From: Leptothrix discophora
GTDB lineage: Bacteria; Pseudomonadota; Gammaproteobacteria; Burkholderiales; Burkholderiaceae_C
DNA: 64,000 nucleotides
NCBI RefSeq assembly: GCF_030705305.1
Contig: NZ_JAUZEE010000004.1
Coordinates: forward strand, 62,001 to 126,000
Reading direction: 5' to 3'
Part shown: in pieces, positions 1 through 8,216 of the stretch
How the letters are laid out: each line of letters begins with the position of its first letter
How positions within the stretch are numbered: position 1 is the stretch's first letter
Made by a program: the position numbers and the translations under genes
Notes under the pieces: model-generated
The model's input: the letters and a program-made list of their open reading frames with translations, nothing else
The model's database searches: none
Told to the model about the DNA's origin: nothing

Positions 1-1
1 C

Positions 2-316
2 CGCGCGACCCGCTGGCAGACGCTGGTGCGGCTGCGCATCCCGAGCGCACTGCCGTATTTCTTCGCCGGCCTGCGCATCAGCGCCGGGCTGGCGCTGATC
101 GGCGCGGTGGTGGCCGAGTTCGTCGCCGGCACCGGCGGCACCGGCACCGGCCTGGCCTACCAGATCCTGCAATCGGGCTACCAGCTCGCCATCCCGCGCA
201 TGTTCGCGGCGCTGTTCCTGATCAGCGTGACCGGCGTGCTGCTGTTCGTCGCGCTGGCGCTGCTGACGCGCGCGGTGCTGGGCGGCTGGCACGAGAGCGA
301 GCAGGGGCAGGCATGA
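2..316 (+). CDS. ABC transporter permease, C-terminal part (NitT/TauT type)
   Basis: The reading frame is open from the window edge, so the start lies upstream. About 104 residues are visible, with hydrophobic segments and the stretch RIPSALPYFFAGLRIS, which resembles the EAA-type coupling loop of SsuC/TauC-class permeases (binding-protein-dependent transport inner membrane component). Its stop overlaps the ATG of the next gene by four bases (ATGA), so the two are translationally coupled. Coupling to an 8-oxoguanine deaminase suggests import of a purine-like or other N-heterocyclic substrate; that is inference. The ATPase and binding protein would be upstream of the window. Confidence 0.85.
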   Translation, partial: RATRWQTLVRLRIPSALPYFFAGLRISAGLALIGAVVAEFVAGTGGTGTGLAYQILQSGYQLAIPRMFAALFLISVTGVLLFVALALLTRAVLGGWHESEQGQA

Positions 317-1698
317 ATGCGGCCAACGACCTGTTGATCACCGGCGCGGCGGCGGTCTGGACCGGCCTGCGCGGGGCGGGCGCCCGGCTCGAAGGCGGGC
401 TGGACATCCGGATCCGCGACGGCCGCATCGCCGCCACCGGGCAGCTCGCGCCCGAGCCCGGCGAGACGGTGCTGGATGCACGCGGCGGCGTCGTCATGCC
501 GGGCTGGGTCAACACGCATCACCACCTGTTCCAGAGCCTGCTCAAGGGCATCCCCGCCGGCCTGGACCTGGACCTGATGGGCTGGCTCAGCGCGGTGCCG
601 GTGCGCTGGCGGCGCGGCTTCGATCAGGAGCGCACGCTGCGACTGGCGGCCCGCATCGGCCTGGTCGAGCTGCTGCTGTCGGGCTGCACCACCGTGTCGG
701 ACCACCAGTACCACCTGTGGCCCGGCATGCCCTGGGACCCGAGCGCGGCGGTGTTCGACGAAGCCGAGCGGCTGGGCATGCGCCTGGTGCTGGCGCGTGG
801 TGGCCAGACCGTCAGCCGCCTGGTCGACACCACGCCGTCGCCGCAGGTGCAGCCCGAGACGCTGGACCAGCTGCTGGACGGCCTGGCGCGCGACGTGCAA
901 CGCTTCCATGACCCGGCGCCGGACGCGATGCGGCGCGTGGTCTGCGCGCCGACCACGCCGACCTGGTCGGTGCTGCCCGACGAGCTGGACGTCATCGCCC
1001 GCGCGGCCCGCGAGCTGGGCGTGCGGCTGCACAGCCACCTCTCGGAGACGGTCGACTACGTGCGCTACTGCCGCGAGGTGCACGGCTGCACGCCGCTCGA
1101 ATTCGTCGAGCGCCACGGCTGGGTCGGGCCGGACGTCTGGTACGCGCACATGGTCCACCTCAGCCCGGCCGAGGTGCGGCGCTGCGCCGAGACCGGCACC
1201 GGCATCGCCCATTGCCCGCAGAGCAACGGCCGGCTCGGCTCCGGCGTCGCGCCGCTGGTGGCCGCGCTGGCCGCTGGCGTGCCGGTCTCGCTGGCGGTCG
1301 ACGGCGCGGCCTCCAACGAGGCGGCCGACATGCTCAGCGAGGCCCATGCCTGCTGGCTGATCCACCGCGCGCTGCACGGCGCGGCGGCGATGCCGGTGGC
1401 CGACGTCATCCACGTCGGGACGGCCGGCGGCGCGCGCGTGCTGGGGCTGGACGCGGTCGGCACGCTGCAGCCCGGACAGGCCGCCGACCTGGTCATCTAC
1501 GACCTCGACGAGCCGGCCCACTTCGGCCTGCACGACCCGGCGGTCGCGCCGGTCGTCAGCGGCCGCGGCCGGGCCCGCGCGGTGCTGGTCGGCGGCCGGC
1601 GGGTGGTCGAGGACGGCGCCATCCCCGGCCTGGACCTGGCCGAGCTGCGCGCGGACGCGGCCGCCGAGGTCGCGGCGCTGAAGGCCCGGCTGGCCTGA
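313..1698 (+). CDS. 8-oxoguanine deaminase, amidohydrolase family
   Basis: A 461-residue metal-dependent amidohydrolase of the ATZ/TRZ/8-oxoguanine deaminase group. Metal and catalytic residues can be read: HxH at H69/H71 in NTHHHLFQ, HSHLSE at H240/H242, H300 in AHCPQSNGRLGSG, and D330 in AVDGAASNEA. The HSHLSETV and HCPQSNGRLGSG motifs are those I associate with 8-oxoguanine deaminases (8-oxoguanine to uric acid plus ammonia) rather than guanine or cytosine deaminases. No signal peptide, so cytoplasmic. The start overlaps the permease stop. An FAD-linked oxidase follows 60 bp downstream. Substrate assignment is good but not certain, because hydroxyatrazine-type hydrolases share the fold. 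Confidence 0.82.
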   Translation: MNAANDLLITGAAAVWTGLRGAGARLEGGLDIRIRDGRIAATGQLAPEPGETVLDARGGVVMPGWVNTHHHLFQSLLKGIPAGLDLDLMGWLSAVPVRWRRGFDQERTLRLAARIGLVELLLSGCTTVSDHQYHLWPGMPWDPSAAVFDEAERLGMRLVLARGGQTVSRLVDTTPSPQVQPETLDQLLDGLARDVQRFHDPAPDAMRRVVCAPTTPTWSVLPDELDVIARAARELGVRLHSHLSETVDYVRYCREVHGCTPLEFVERHGWVGPDVWYAHMVHLSPAEVRRCAETGTGIAHCPQSNGRLGSGVAPLVAALAAGVPVSLAVDGAASNEAADMLSEAHACWLIHRALHGAAAMPVADVIHVGTAGGARVLGLDAVGTLQPGQAADLVIYDLDEPAHFGLHDPAVAPVVSGRGRARAVLVGGRRVVEDGAIPGLDLAELRADAAAEVAALKARLA

Positions 1699-1758
1699 CG
1701 TCCAGCCGCTGCAGCACACCCTGCCCCACACCCGAGCCACCTCCTGAGGCATCCCCCG

Positions 1759-3201
1759 ATGAACGAGCTTTCCTCCCCGCTGCCGGCCGCGCTGGCCCAG
1801 GTCATCGCCGAGACCCCTGGCATCGACTGGGTCACCGACCCCGGCCGGCGCGAGCGCCTGTCGCGCGACTTCGCCTGGTTCAGCCCAGTGCTGGCGCGCG
1901 AGCTGGCCGGCAAGTCCGCCGAGGCGGTCGCGCGGCCGACCGACGAGGCCGGCGTGGTCGCGGTCGTCGCCGCCTGCGCCCGCCACGGCGTGGCGCTGAC
2001 GCCGCGCGGCAGCGCCACCGGCAACTACGGCCAGTGCACGCCGGTCCAGGGCGGTGTGCTGCTGGACCTGTCGGGCTACAACGCCCTTCTGTGGCAGCGC
2101 GGCGGCGTCGCGCGGGCCCAGGCCGGCATCCGCATGGGCGCGATGGACGATCAGCTGCGGCCGTCCGGCTGGGAGCTGCGCTGCGTGCCCAGCACCTTCC
2201 GCTCGGCCACGCTGGGCGGGCTCTACGGCGGCGGCTTCGGCGGCGTCGGCTCGATCAACCACGGCCCGCTGGCGGCCACCGGCAACGTGCTGGGTGTGCG
2301 CACGCTCACCATCGAGCCCGAGCCGCGCCTGGTCGAGCTGCGTGCGCCCGAGGCCCTGCTGCTGCACCACGTCTACGGCACCAACGGCATCGTGCTGGAG
2401 CTGGAGGTCGCGCTGGCGCCGGCCCACCCGTGGCTGGAGGCCATCGTCGCCTTCGACGACTTCGACGCCGCACTGGTCTTCGCCGACACCTTCGCGGCCC
2501 AGCCGGGCATCGTGAAGAAGAGCGTGACGCTGTTCGACAGCGCCGTCTGCGCCCTGCTGGCCCAGGCCCTGCCCTACCTGGCCGATGGCCTGCCGGCCGG
2601 CCACCACGCGGTGCCGGTGCTGGTCGCCGAATGGGGTGAACAGGCCCTGCGCGAACTCGCCGCCGCCCACGACGGGCAGATCACCTGGCGCCAGACCGCC
2701 GCCGAGGTGAGCGCCAGCAAGCGCACCCTGGTCGAGACGACCTGGAACCACACCACGCTGCATGCGCTGAAGGTGGACAAGTCCATCACCTACATCCAGA
2801 GCGGCTTCCCGGCCGGCCCGCACCTGGAACAGGTCCGCGCCTTGCGCCGCCACTTCGGCGACGCGCTGCTGGTGCACCTGGAATTCATCCGCAACCGGGA
2901 CGGCCTGCCGACCTGCTCGGGCCTGCAGATGCTGCGCTTCCGCGACGACGCCCACCTCGACGACGTCATGCAGACCCACCGCGCGCACGGCGTGGGCATC
3001 GCCAACCCGCACGTCTGGCGGGTCGAGGACGGCAAGCAGGGCGCGATCAACGCCGAGATCGTCGCGACCAAGGCCCGCTTCGATCCACAGGGCCTGCTCA
3101 ACCCCGGCAAGCTGCGCGGCTGGGATGAACGTGAGCGCCTGCTCACCGCCGGTCTGCCCGACACCCGGTCGCCTGCGCTGGCGACCTTGCCAACCTTTTG
3201 A
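1759..3201 (+). CDS. FAD-binding oxidoreductase (GlcD/PCMH type)
   Basis: A 480-residue flavoprotein with an N-terminal PCMH-type FAD-binding domain (roughly residues 50-230; ALTPRGSATGNYGQ and the Gly-rich LGGLYGGGFGGVGSINHG are the FAD-contact stretches) and a C-terminal substrate cap ending in FDPQGLLNPGKLRGW, typical of GlcD/D-lactate dehydrogenase-like oxidases. The substrate cannot be read from the sequence. Its place 60 bp after the 8-oxoguanine deaminase suggests a role in the same purine or N-heterocycle route. The ATG at 1759 follows CTCCTGAGGCATCCCCCG. No signal peptide or membrane segment. Confidence 0.82.
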   Translation: MNELSSPLPAALAQVIAETPGIDWVTDPGRRERLSRDFAWFSPVLARELAGKSAEAVARPTDEAGVVAVVAACARHGVALTPRGSATGNYGQCTPVQGGVLLDLSGYNALLWQRGGVARAQAGIRMGAMDDQLRPSGWELRCVPSTFRSATLGGLYGGGFGGVGSINHGPLAATGNVLGVRTLTIEPEPRLVELRAPEALLLHHVYGTNGIVLELEVALAPAHPWLEAIVAFDDFDAALVFADTFAAQPGIVKKSVTLFDSAVCALLAQALPYLADGLPAGHHAVPVLVAEWGEQALRELAAAHDGQITWRQTAAEVSASKRTLVETTWNHTTLHALKVDKSITYIQSGFPAGPHLEQVRALRRHFGDALLVHLEFIRNRDGLPTCSGLQMLRFRDDAHLDDVMQTHRAHGVGIANPHVWRVEDGKQGAINAEIVATKARFDPQGLLNPGKLRGWDERERLLTAGLPDTRSPALATLPTF

Positions 3202-3233
3202 CGGCGCGGCCCGGCGTCCTTGACTTTTGCCGG

Positions 3234-3647
3234 TTTTCCACATCTGGACGTCTGGCCGCCGCGACTGCCTCATTCCCGGGCAACCCAGGGAAAACCCAGC
3301 CCCGACAGCCACTTGCGAGCGCCGCCCTGCGCTTGTCCCCAGGCTTGTCCCTGCCCGGTGTGGAGGGCCAGCGGCGGCGTCCGGACGGCCGGCACTGTCC
3401 ACAGGCGCAGGGGTTTCAATCGCGCCAGATGACCGCTGCAAGTCATTGACAAATGGACGCATACCGTTTTTCGCGGCCGCTTCCGGCAGCCTGCTCAAAA
3501 CGGAGGCAATCCGTTGGATGCCCCGTGGCGATCGGCCTTCCCGCATGCTGTCCCGGGCGCTATCCACATGCTTGTCCCTGTCCGATGGGGATACCTGCCG
3601 GCTGTGGACAAGTTCCGTCCACAGGCCGGGAACGGGGCTTGTCCACA
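3234..3647. other. Cluster of DnaA-box-like 9-mers in a 579-bp non-coding gap
   Basis: The gap 3202-3780 holds no convincing gene. Six 9-mers match or nearly match TTATCCACA/TTGTCCACA: TTTTCCACA 3234-3242, CTGTCCACA 3394-3402, CTATCCACA 3560-3568, TTGTCCACA on the minus strand 3603-3611, CCGTCCACA 3615-3623 and TTGTCCACA 3639-3647. Truncated relatives (CTTGTCCCCAGG, CTTGTCCCTG) lie at about 3331-3352. TTGTCCACA is the DnaA box of high-GC actinobacteria and a one-base variant of the E. coli box. No dnaA, rep or parB gene adjoins. It could be an origin remnant, a DnaA-titration or regulatory site, or a lineage repeat. Confidence 0.5.
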
Positions 3648-3675
3648 GGCCGCCGTCACCGGATCGCCGGGCAGG

Positions 3676-3692
3676 CTGTAACCCGGTTACAG
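3676..3692. promoter_or_regulatory. 17-bp palindrome CTGTAACC-C-GGTTACAG upstream of ureD
   Basis: Perfect 8-bp arms around one central base, 88 bp before the ureD start. A TAAACT hexamer at 3716-3721 is a possible -10 element, but there is no matching -35, which fits an activator-dependent or repressor-controlled promoter. The symmetry (TGTAACC/GGTTACA) resembles LacI/GntR-class operators. The cognate regulator is unknown. Confidence 0.4.
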
Positions 3693-3780
3693 GACCGCCG
3701 CTGCGCCGTCGCTCCCTAAACTGCCGGCCCGCGCGGCCATCCGGCCGACGCACCTCCTGCGATCCCGAGAAAGCCCCCCG

Positions 3781-4638
3781 ATGAGCTGGCACGGCCACCT
3801 GAGCCTCGACTACCACCTCGATCCCCACACGAACGCCCCGCGCACCATCGCCCACGACCGCCACGACGGCCCGCTGCGGGTGCTGCAGCGCCTCTATCCG
3901 GAAGGCGACGCGGTCTGCCACCACGTGCTGGTGCATCCGCCCGGCGGCCTGGTCGGCGGCGACACGCTGGACGTGACCGTCCACCTGGCCGAGGGCAGCC
4001 ATGCGCTCGTCACCACGCCCGGCGCGACGCGCTACTACCGCAGCGAGGGCCAGCCCGCGACCCAGCGCGTGCAGGCCCGCCTGGACGACGGCGCGCGGCT
4101 GGAATGGCTGCCGCTGGAGACCATCGCCTACGACGGCTGCATCGCCCGCAACCAGCTGCGCTTCGAGCTGGCACCCGGCGCGCAGATGATGGGCTGGGAC
4201 CTGCTGGCGCTGGGCCTGCCGGCCGCCGACCTCGCCTGGCGGCGCGGCAGCTACGAGCAGCGCATCGAGTTGCCCGGCTGCTGGCTGGAACAGGCCCGGC
4301 TGTCGGCCGACGACCACGCGCTGCTGGACAGCCCGCTGGGCTGGGCCGGCCAGCGCGTGCTGGGCACCTTCTGGCTGGCGGCCGGATCGGCCCTGCCGCG
4401 CCCGGTGGTCGAACAGGCGCTGGACGCCGCCCGGGCGCTGCTGGTGGCGGACGCGACGTGCATGGCCGGCACGGGGCTGCAGGCGGGCGTCAGCGCGGCC
4501 CAGCCGTCCTGCCTGGTGCTGCGGGTGCTGGCCCCACGGGTCGAACCGGCCATGAAGTTGATGACCGCCGTGTGGTCACGGTGGCGCGAGATCGCCTGGG
4601 ACCGCGTCGCCTGCCCACCACGCGTGTGGTCCACCTGA
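3781..4638 (+). CDS. ureD: Urease accessory protein UreD
   Basis: A 285-residue UreD/UreH, full length for the family. UreD forms the UreDFG scaffold on apo-urease through which nickel and CO2 reach the active site. Recognisable stretches are VHPPGGLVGGDTL near residue 55, the TTPGATRYYRS block near residue 80, LEWLPLETIAYDG near 110, and the C-terminal WSRWREIAWDRVACPPRVWST ending. It is normally the first gene of ureDABCEFG, but here it stands alone, about 17 kb from ureA, with an oxidase before it and a PEP-CTERM gene after it. It probably has its own promoter in the preceding 579-bp gap. Confidence 0.95.
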   Translation: MSWHGHLSLDYHLDPHTNAPRTIAHDRHDGPLRVLQRLYPEGDAVCHHVLVHPPGGLVGGDTLDVTVHLAEGSHALVTTPGATRYYRSEGQPATQRVQARLDDGARLEWLPLETIAYDGCIARNQLRFELAPGAQMMGWDLLALGLPAADLAWRRGSYEQRIELPGCWLEQARLSADDHALLDSPLGWAGQRVLGTFWLAAGSALPRPVVEQALDAARALLVADATCMAGTGLQAGVSAAQPSCLVLRVLAPRVEPAMKLMTAVWSRWREIAWDRVACPPRVWST

Positions 4639-4658
4639 ATCCGCGTCGCTCATCACGT

Positions 4659-4676
4659 GTGGGTGACCTCACCCAC
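4659..4676 (+). terminator. Inverted repeat after ureD, possible weak terminator
   Basis: GTGGGTGA (4659-4666), CC, TCACCCAC (4669-4676): a perfect 8-bp stem 20 bp after the ureD stop. There is no following T-run, so it may be a stability hairpin or an operator instead. The rest of the 316-bp gap 4639-4954 is relatively AT-rich around 4730-4800 and probably holds the promoter of the next gene. Confidence 0.3.
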
Positions 4677-4766
4677 GTCACCGGGGCGATTTCCCCACCC
4701 CCCCGATCTCCACGGGTCAGCAGCCCCATAGTGATTTCTGGATTCACTCAGCATTCATTAAGCAGG

Positions 4767-4794
4767 TTGAACACCCCTTAAAAATGGGAAATAC
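4767..4794 (+). promoter_or_regulatory. Candidate promoter for PEP-CTERM gene 1
   Basis: TTGAAC (4767-4772) and, 16 bases later, AAATAC (4789-4794), inside the only AT-rich stretch of the ureD-downstream gap. This is a weak sigma-70 match. It would leave a leader of about 150 nt before the ATG at 4955. Confidence 0.25.
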
Positions 4795-4954
4795 CCCCCG
4801 CATTCAGGTGTATCGTTGCTTCACGGTGGCAGGCAATCTCGGGGTTCAGGAAGTGTTCCGACAGCCCGACCAGCCACCCGCCCCATCCCCACGAACGTGG
4901 TTCCAGCGACCGGACAGGTCTGCGGGAACGGCGCTTCAGAAGCACGAGAACACC

Positions 4955-5710
4955 ATGAACAAGACCTTCAGCGCCACCCCCCGCTCATCACCGAACCGCC
5001 TGACGCGGGCCGCCCGGGCCTGGACGTTCGCGACGATCGGTGCACTCACCGGCCTGTTCGCCGGCCTGGCCCAGGCGGCGGTCACCATCGACATCGCCAG
5101 CCCGCGTTTCGCGGCCGATGCGCCGGTCAGCGACCTTGGCAACGGCCTGAGCTTTGCGCAGGGCTGGTGGGCGTCCAGCCCCAGCACCGGCTTCCGGACC
5201 TTCCAGCTCAGCACCACCGAAACCGCCAGCGCGAACTACGGCTTCCTGACGAGTACCGAGGCTTTCCGCCTGACGAACATCACCGTGTCCTTCATCGGCG
5301 GCAACGACACGGTCGACGGGTGGATCGAGTTCTACAACGGGAACCAGCTGGTGGCGTCCGGCAGCGACAAGCTGGACAGCAGGCTCCGCGCACTGGAGAA
5401 CCCCTCGCTGTCCTTCAAGGTCGGCGTGACGGGACCGGGCGTCATCACCCGCAGCGTGACGCTCGCGCCGCAGCTGGCGACGGACCTGTACTACGACCGC
5501 GTCACGTTCGCCTATGCCAATGCCGGGCACCCGACGAACTACGCCGGCATCGCGTCCTTCACGCTGCAGGCCAAGAACCCGAACAGCAACCTCGGCCTGG
5601 TGGCCGTCAGCCCGCCGCCGGTCCCCGAGCCCAGCACCTACGCCATGATGCTGGCCGGCATCGGCGCGATCGGCTTCATGACCCGGCGCCGCCGCAAGCA
5701 GCAGGACTGA
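4955..5710 (+). CDS. PEP-CTERM sorting domain-containing protein 1
   Basis: A 251-residue exported protein of unknown function. The start is placed at MNKTFSATPRSS because the upstream in-frame part looks like translated leader. A long basic N-region and hydrophobic core end near AGLAQA, giving a signal peptide of roughly 45 residues. The mature part is Ser/Thr- and Asn-rich beta-type sequence. The C-terminus is a textbook PEP-CTERM tail: VPEPSTYAMMLAGIGAIGFM followed by RRRRK. Such tails are recognised by exosortase/EpsH in bacteria that make extracellular polysaccharide. No exosortase gene lies in this window. A strong hairpin follows at 5764. Confidence 0.88.
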   Translation: MNKTFSATPRSSPNRLTRAARAWTFATIGALTGLFAGLAQAAVTIDIASPRFAADAPVSDLGNGLSFAQGWWASSPSTGFRTFQLSTTETASANYGFLTSTEAFRLTNITVSFIGGNDTVDGWIEFYNGNQLVASGSDKLDSRLRALENPSLSFKVGVTGPGVITRSVTLAPQLATDLYYDRVTFAYANAGHPTNYAGIASFTLQAKNPNSNLGLVAVSPPPVPEPSTYAMMLAGIGAIGFMTRRRRKQQD

Positions 5711-5763
5711 GCCGGCCGCCGCGCACCCGGGACGAACCCGGCGCGCACCGCAGCCCCCGAACC

Positions 5764-5786
5764 GAACGGCGCCTCAGGCGCCGTTC
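5764..5786 (+). terminator. Strong hairpin between the two PEP-CTERM genes
   Basis: GAACGGCGCC (5764-5773), loop TCA, GGCGCCGTTC (5777-5786): a 10-bp perfect GC-rich stem 53 bp after the stop of the first PEP-CTERM gene. It lacks a clear T-tract, so it may terminate inefficiently or protect the transcript. The second gene starts at 5994 after a further 207 bp in which I see no firm promoter. Confidence 0.5.
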
Positions 5787-5993
5787 GCGCTTCCAGGCCC
5801 GCACGCCACGCCCCCTGGCGTGTGCACAAGTACCGGCTGAGCCTGAACGCCCGCCCCGATGCACCCGATTCGGGTGGTGGTGCATCGCAGCACCGCTCCA
5901 TACGATGACCTTCAGTTTCTTCAGGAACCTGCCGAAGACGAGACACACCGTCCTCGGCGGTCCGGTTCCACGAACACTTCAAGGATCATCCAC

Positions 5994-6680
5994 ATGGCAT
6001 CACTTTTCACGCACCGCGCCCTGGCGCTGGCGGTCGCCCTGATCGGCCTGGCCTCGAGCGCTTCCGCTCAGACGCTGGTCCAGCGGGAAGAACTCGCCAA
6101 CCGCGGCTTCACGGAAACCCCGACGAATACCGATCCGCTGCGGGTCTGGAACGACATCAACGTGGCCGCCTACGACCGCCCCGGCGCGGGCGTCAACATC
6201 GCCGCCCGTTTCGACGTCGGCACCGGCGGCGGGGTCAGCTTCCTGTCCCAGACCCTCGGCACCTTCGCGCTGGGCACGCTGCTGGACCTGGACTTCGTCT
6301 ACGGCATCGACCGGACGCTGCGCACCGGCGTGGCCGGCAACGACCAGCTGCTGCGCTTCGGCTTCCAGACCTTCACCCAAGGCACGGGCTGGTCCTGGGC
6401 CCAGGAAGACACGCTGTGGTCGAACTCGCCCACCGGGCTGCTGAGCGGCACCGGCGGCCAGGCCATCTTCGGCTTTAACCCGAACGGCGCCCGCGTGCGG
6501 GTCGCCTTCGAGGGCATGGGCGGCATCGAGGCCAAGGGCTTCAATCCCTGGGTCGACAACGTGAGCGTGGTGTCCAACACCGTCACCGCGGTCCCGGAAC
6601 CCGAGACCTACGCGATGATGCTGGCCGGCCTGGGCGCGATCGGCTTCATGTCGCGTCGCCGCAAGGCCCGCACCGCCTGA
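5994..6680 (+). CDS. PEP-CTERM sorting domain-containing protein 2
   Basis: A 228-residue exported protein. The start MASLFTHRALALAVAL gives a compact signal peptide ending near SSASAQ. In-frame sequence upstream of it is not protein-like. The mature part contains an NXF-type stretch (NDINVAAYDRPGAGVNIAARFD) and ends in VPEPETYAMMLAGLGAIGFM plus RRRK, the PEP-CTERM tripartite tail. The tail is nearly identical to that of the preceding gene, although the bodies differ, so they look like two cargo proteins of the same exosortase system rather than recent duplicates. Function unknown. A rho-independent terminator follows. Confidence 0.88.
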   Translation: MASLFTHRALALAVALIGLASSASAQTLVQREELANRGFTETPTNTDPLRVWNDINVAAYDRPGAGVNIAARFDVGTGGGVSFLSQTLGTFALGTLLDLDFVYGIDRTLRTGVAGNDQLLRFGFQTFTQGTGWSWAQEDTLWSNSPTGLLSGTGGQAIFGFNPNGARVRVAFEGMGGIEAKGFNPWVDNVSVVSNTVTAVPEPETYAMMLAGLGAIGFMSRRRKARTA

Positions 6681-6711
6681 TCACCGGGCTGCCCGCCCGC
6701 CCCGATCGCGA

Positions 6712-6733
6712 GCCTCCTGCGGGAGGCTTTTTT
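6712..6733 (+). terminator. Rho-independent terminator after PEP-CTERM gene 2
   Basis: GCCTCC (6712-6717), loop TGCG, GGAGGC (6722-6727), then six T. It lies 31 bp after the stop at 6680, between convergent genes. Confidence 0.85.
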
Positions 6734-6788
6734 CTTGCGGCCGTGCAAGCGTCGGTCGGCCGCCCCACAGCGGCCCCACAGCGGCCCC

Positions 6789-8147
6789 TCAGCCGCCCCT
6801 CAGCCGACGGGCCAGGTGCGTGGCAGCCCAGCGGCCACTGGCCAGGCAGGCGCTGAGCAGGTAGCCGCCGGTCGGGGCCTCCCAGTCCAGCATCTCGCCG
6901 GCCACGAAGACGCCGGGCCGCGCCCGCAGCATCAGCGCCTCGTCGGCACCGTCCGCGCCCAGGCGCACGCCGCCGGCGGTGCTGATGGCCTCGTCGATCG
7001 GCCGTGTCGCGCGCGCCCGCAGCGGCAGGCGCTTGATGCGCTGCGCGACCGCCGCCGGATCGGCCGTCAACGCGGACCAGCCGGCCGCGTCCAGCCCCTC
7101 GCGCAGCAGCGCGGCGGGCGCACCGCTCAGGCCCGTCTGTTCCTTCAGGTGGTTGGGCCAGGAGCGGCTGCCTCGGCCCTTGGCCAGCGCCTGCGCCAGA
7201 TCGGCCTCGCGGCGGTGCGGCAGCAGGTCGAGCGTGAAGTCGGCCTGCCCGTCGGCGGCGATGCGCTCGCGCAGCAGGCTGCTGGCGGCATAGACCAGCG
7301 AGCCTTCCAGGCCGGTGGCCGAGATGACGGCCTCGCCCAGGCGCTCGAAGGCCGGCGTCGCGTCGTCCGGACCGGGCACGCGCAGCAGCACGTTCTTCAG
7401 CGGCGTGCCGGCATGGCGTTCGGTCAGGTGGGCGCTCCAGCCGATGTCGAAGCCGCAGTTGGACGGCCGCAGCGGCGCGCAAGCGACGCCCGCGGCGGCC
7501 AGCCACGGCAGCCAGGCGCCGTCGCTGCCCAGCCGGGCCCAGCTCGCGCCACCGAGCGCCAGCACGACCGCATCGGCCTCGGCCGTGACGAGGCCGGACG
7601 GCGTGTCGAAGGCCAGTTGCCAGCCGCCGCCGGCCTGACCGTCCCGCGCGAGCAGCGTGCCGTTCCAGCGTCGGCGCATGTGAAAGCGCACGCCCGCCAC
7701 GCGCAGGCGGTGCAGCCAGGCGCGCAGCAGCGGCGCGGCCTTCATTTCGGCGGGGAAGACCTTGCCGGAGCTGCCGACGAAGGTCTTGATGCCCAGGCCG
7801 GCGGCCCAGGCGCGGATCGCATCGGCGTCGAAGGCCCGCAGCCAGGGCTCGACCTGGTCGGCATGGTCGCCGTAGCGGGCGACGAAGTGCGCGGCCGGTT
7901 CGGCGTGCGTGAGGTTCAGCCCGCCCTTGCCGGCCAGCAGGAACTTGCGGCCGACCGAGGGCATGGCATCGAAGACATCGACCTGCAGGCCGGCGGCGGC
8001 GAGCACCTCGGCGGCCATCAGGCCGGCCGGGCCGGCACCGACGATGCAGACACGCGCGGCCGTCGTGGAGGGCGCGGTGGCCAGGAAGGGCGTGAGGGGC
8101 GCAGCGTTCGCTGCGGCGACAGGGGCTTGTTCGGAGGGACTGGACAT
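6789..8147 (-). CDS. BaiN/HI0933-family FAD-dependent oxidoreductase
   Basis: A flavoprotein of about 452 residues. An N-terminal Rossmann dinucleotide motif (VCIVGAGPAGLMAAEVLAAAG, from about residue 36) is followed by the VGRKFLLAGKGGLNLTH signature of the HI0933/BaiN/TIGR03862 family, and near the C-terminus by PGVFVAGEMLDWEAPTGGY, the second FAD-binding stretch. Family members are annotated only as putative NAD(P)/FAD-dependent oxidoreductases; the natural substrate is unknown. I chose the start MSSPSEQAP at 8147. An alternative in-frame ATG nine codons upstream (8174) cannot be excluded. It lies 69 bp downstream of urtE on the same strand, so it may be read through from the urt operon. 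Confidence 0.85.
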   Translation of the reverse strand: MSSPSEQAPVAAANAAPLTPFLATAPSTTAARVCIVGAGPAGLMAAEVLAAAGLQVDVFDAMPSVGRKFLLAGKGGLNLTHAEPAAHFVARYGDHADQVEPWLRAFDADAIRAWAAGLGIKTFVGSSGKVFPAEMKAAPLLRAWLHRLRVAGVRFHMRRRWNGTLLARDGQAGGGWQLAFDTPSGLVTAEADAVVLALGGASWARLGSDGAWLPWLAAAGVACAPLRPSNCGFDIGWSAHLTERHAGTPLKNVLLRVPGPDDATPAFERLGEAVISATGLEGSLVYAASSLLRERIAADGQADFTLDLLPHRREADLAQALAKGRGSRSWPNHLKEQTGLSGAPAALLREGLDAAGWSALTADPAAVAQRIKRLPLRARATRPIDEAISTAGGVRLGADGADEALMLRARPGVFVAGEMLDWEAPTGGYLLSACLASGRWAATHLARRLRGG

Positions 8148-8216
8148 GTGGCGCGGGAGTCTACGCGCCGCCATCGCCCGGAGGGCGGTCGGCCGGAAGG
8201 GTCGATGGGATCGGCC

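Noticed and set aside
3202-3780. Small open frames in the gap before ureD
   Set aside because: Several short frames exist on both strands, but none has a ribosome site, family motif or sensible composition; the region reads as non-coding with repeated GTCCACA words.
178-4317. 1379-residue open frame on the minus strand
   Set aside because: It is an antisense shadow of the permease, deaminase, oxidase and ureD genes, with His/Gln/Arg-rich low-quality sequence typical of the complementary frame in GC-rich DNA.
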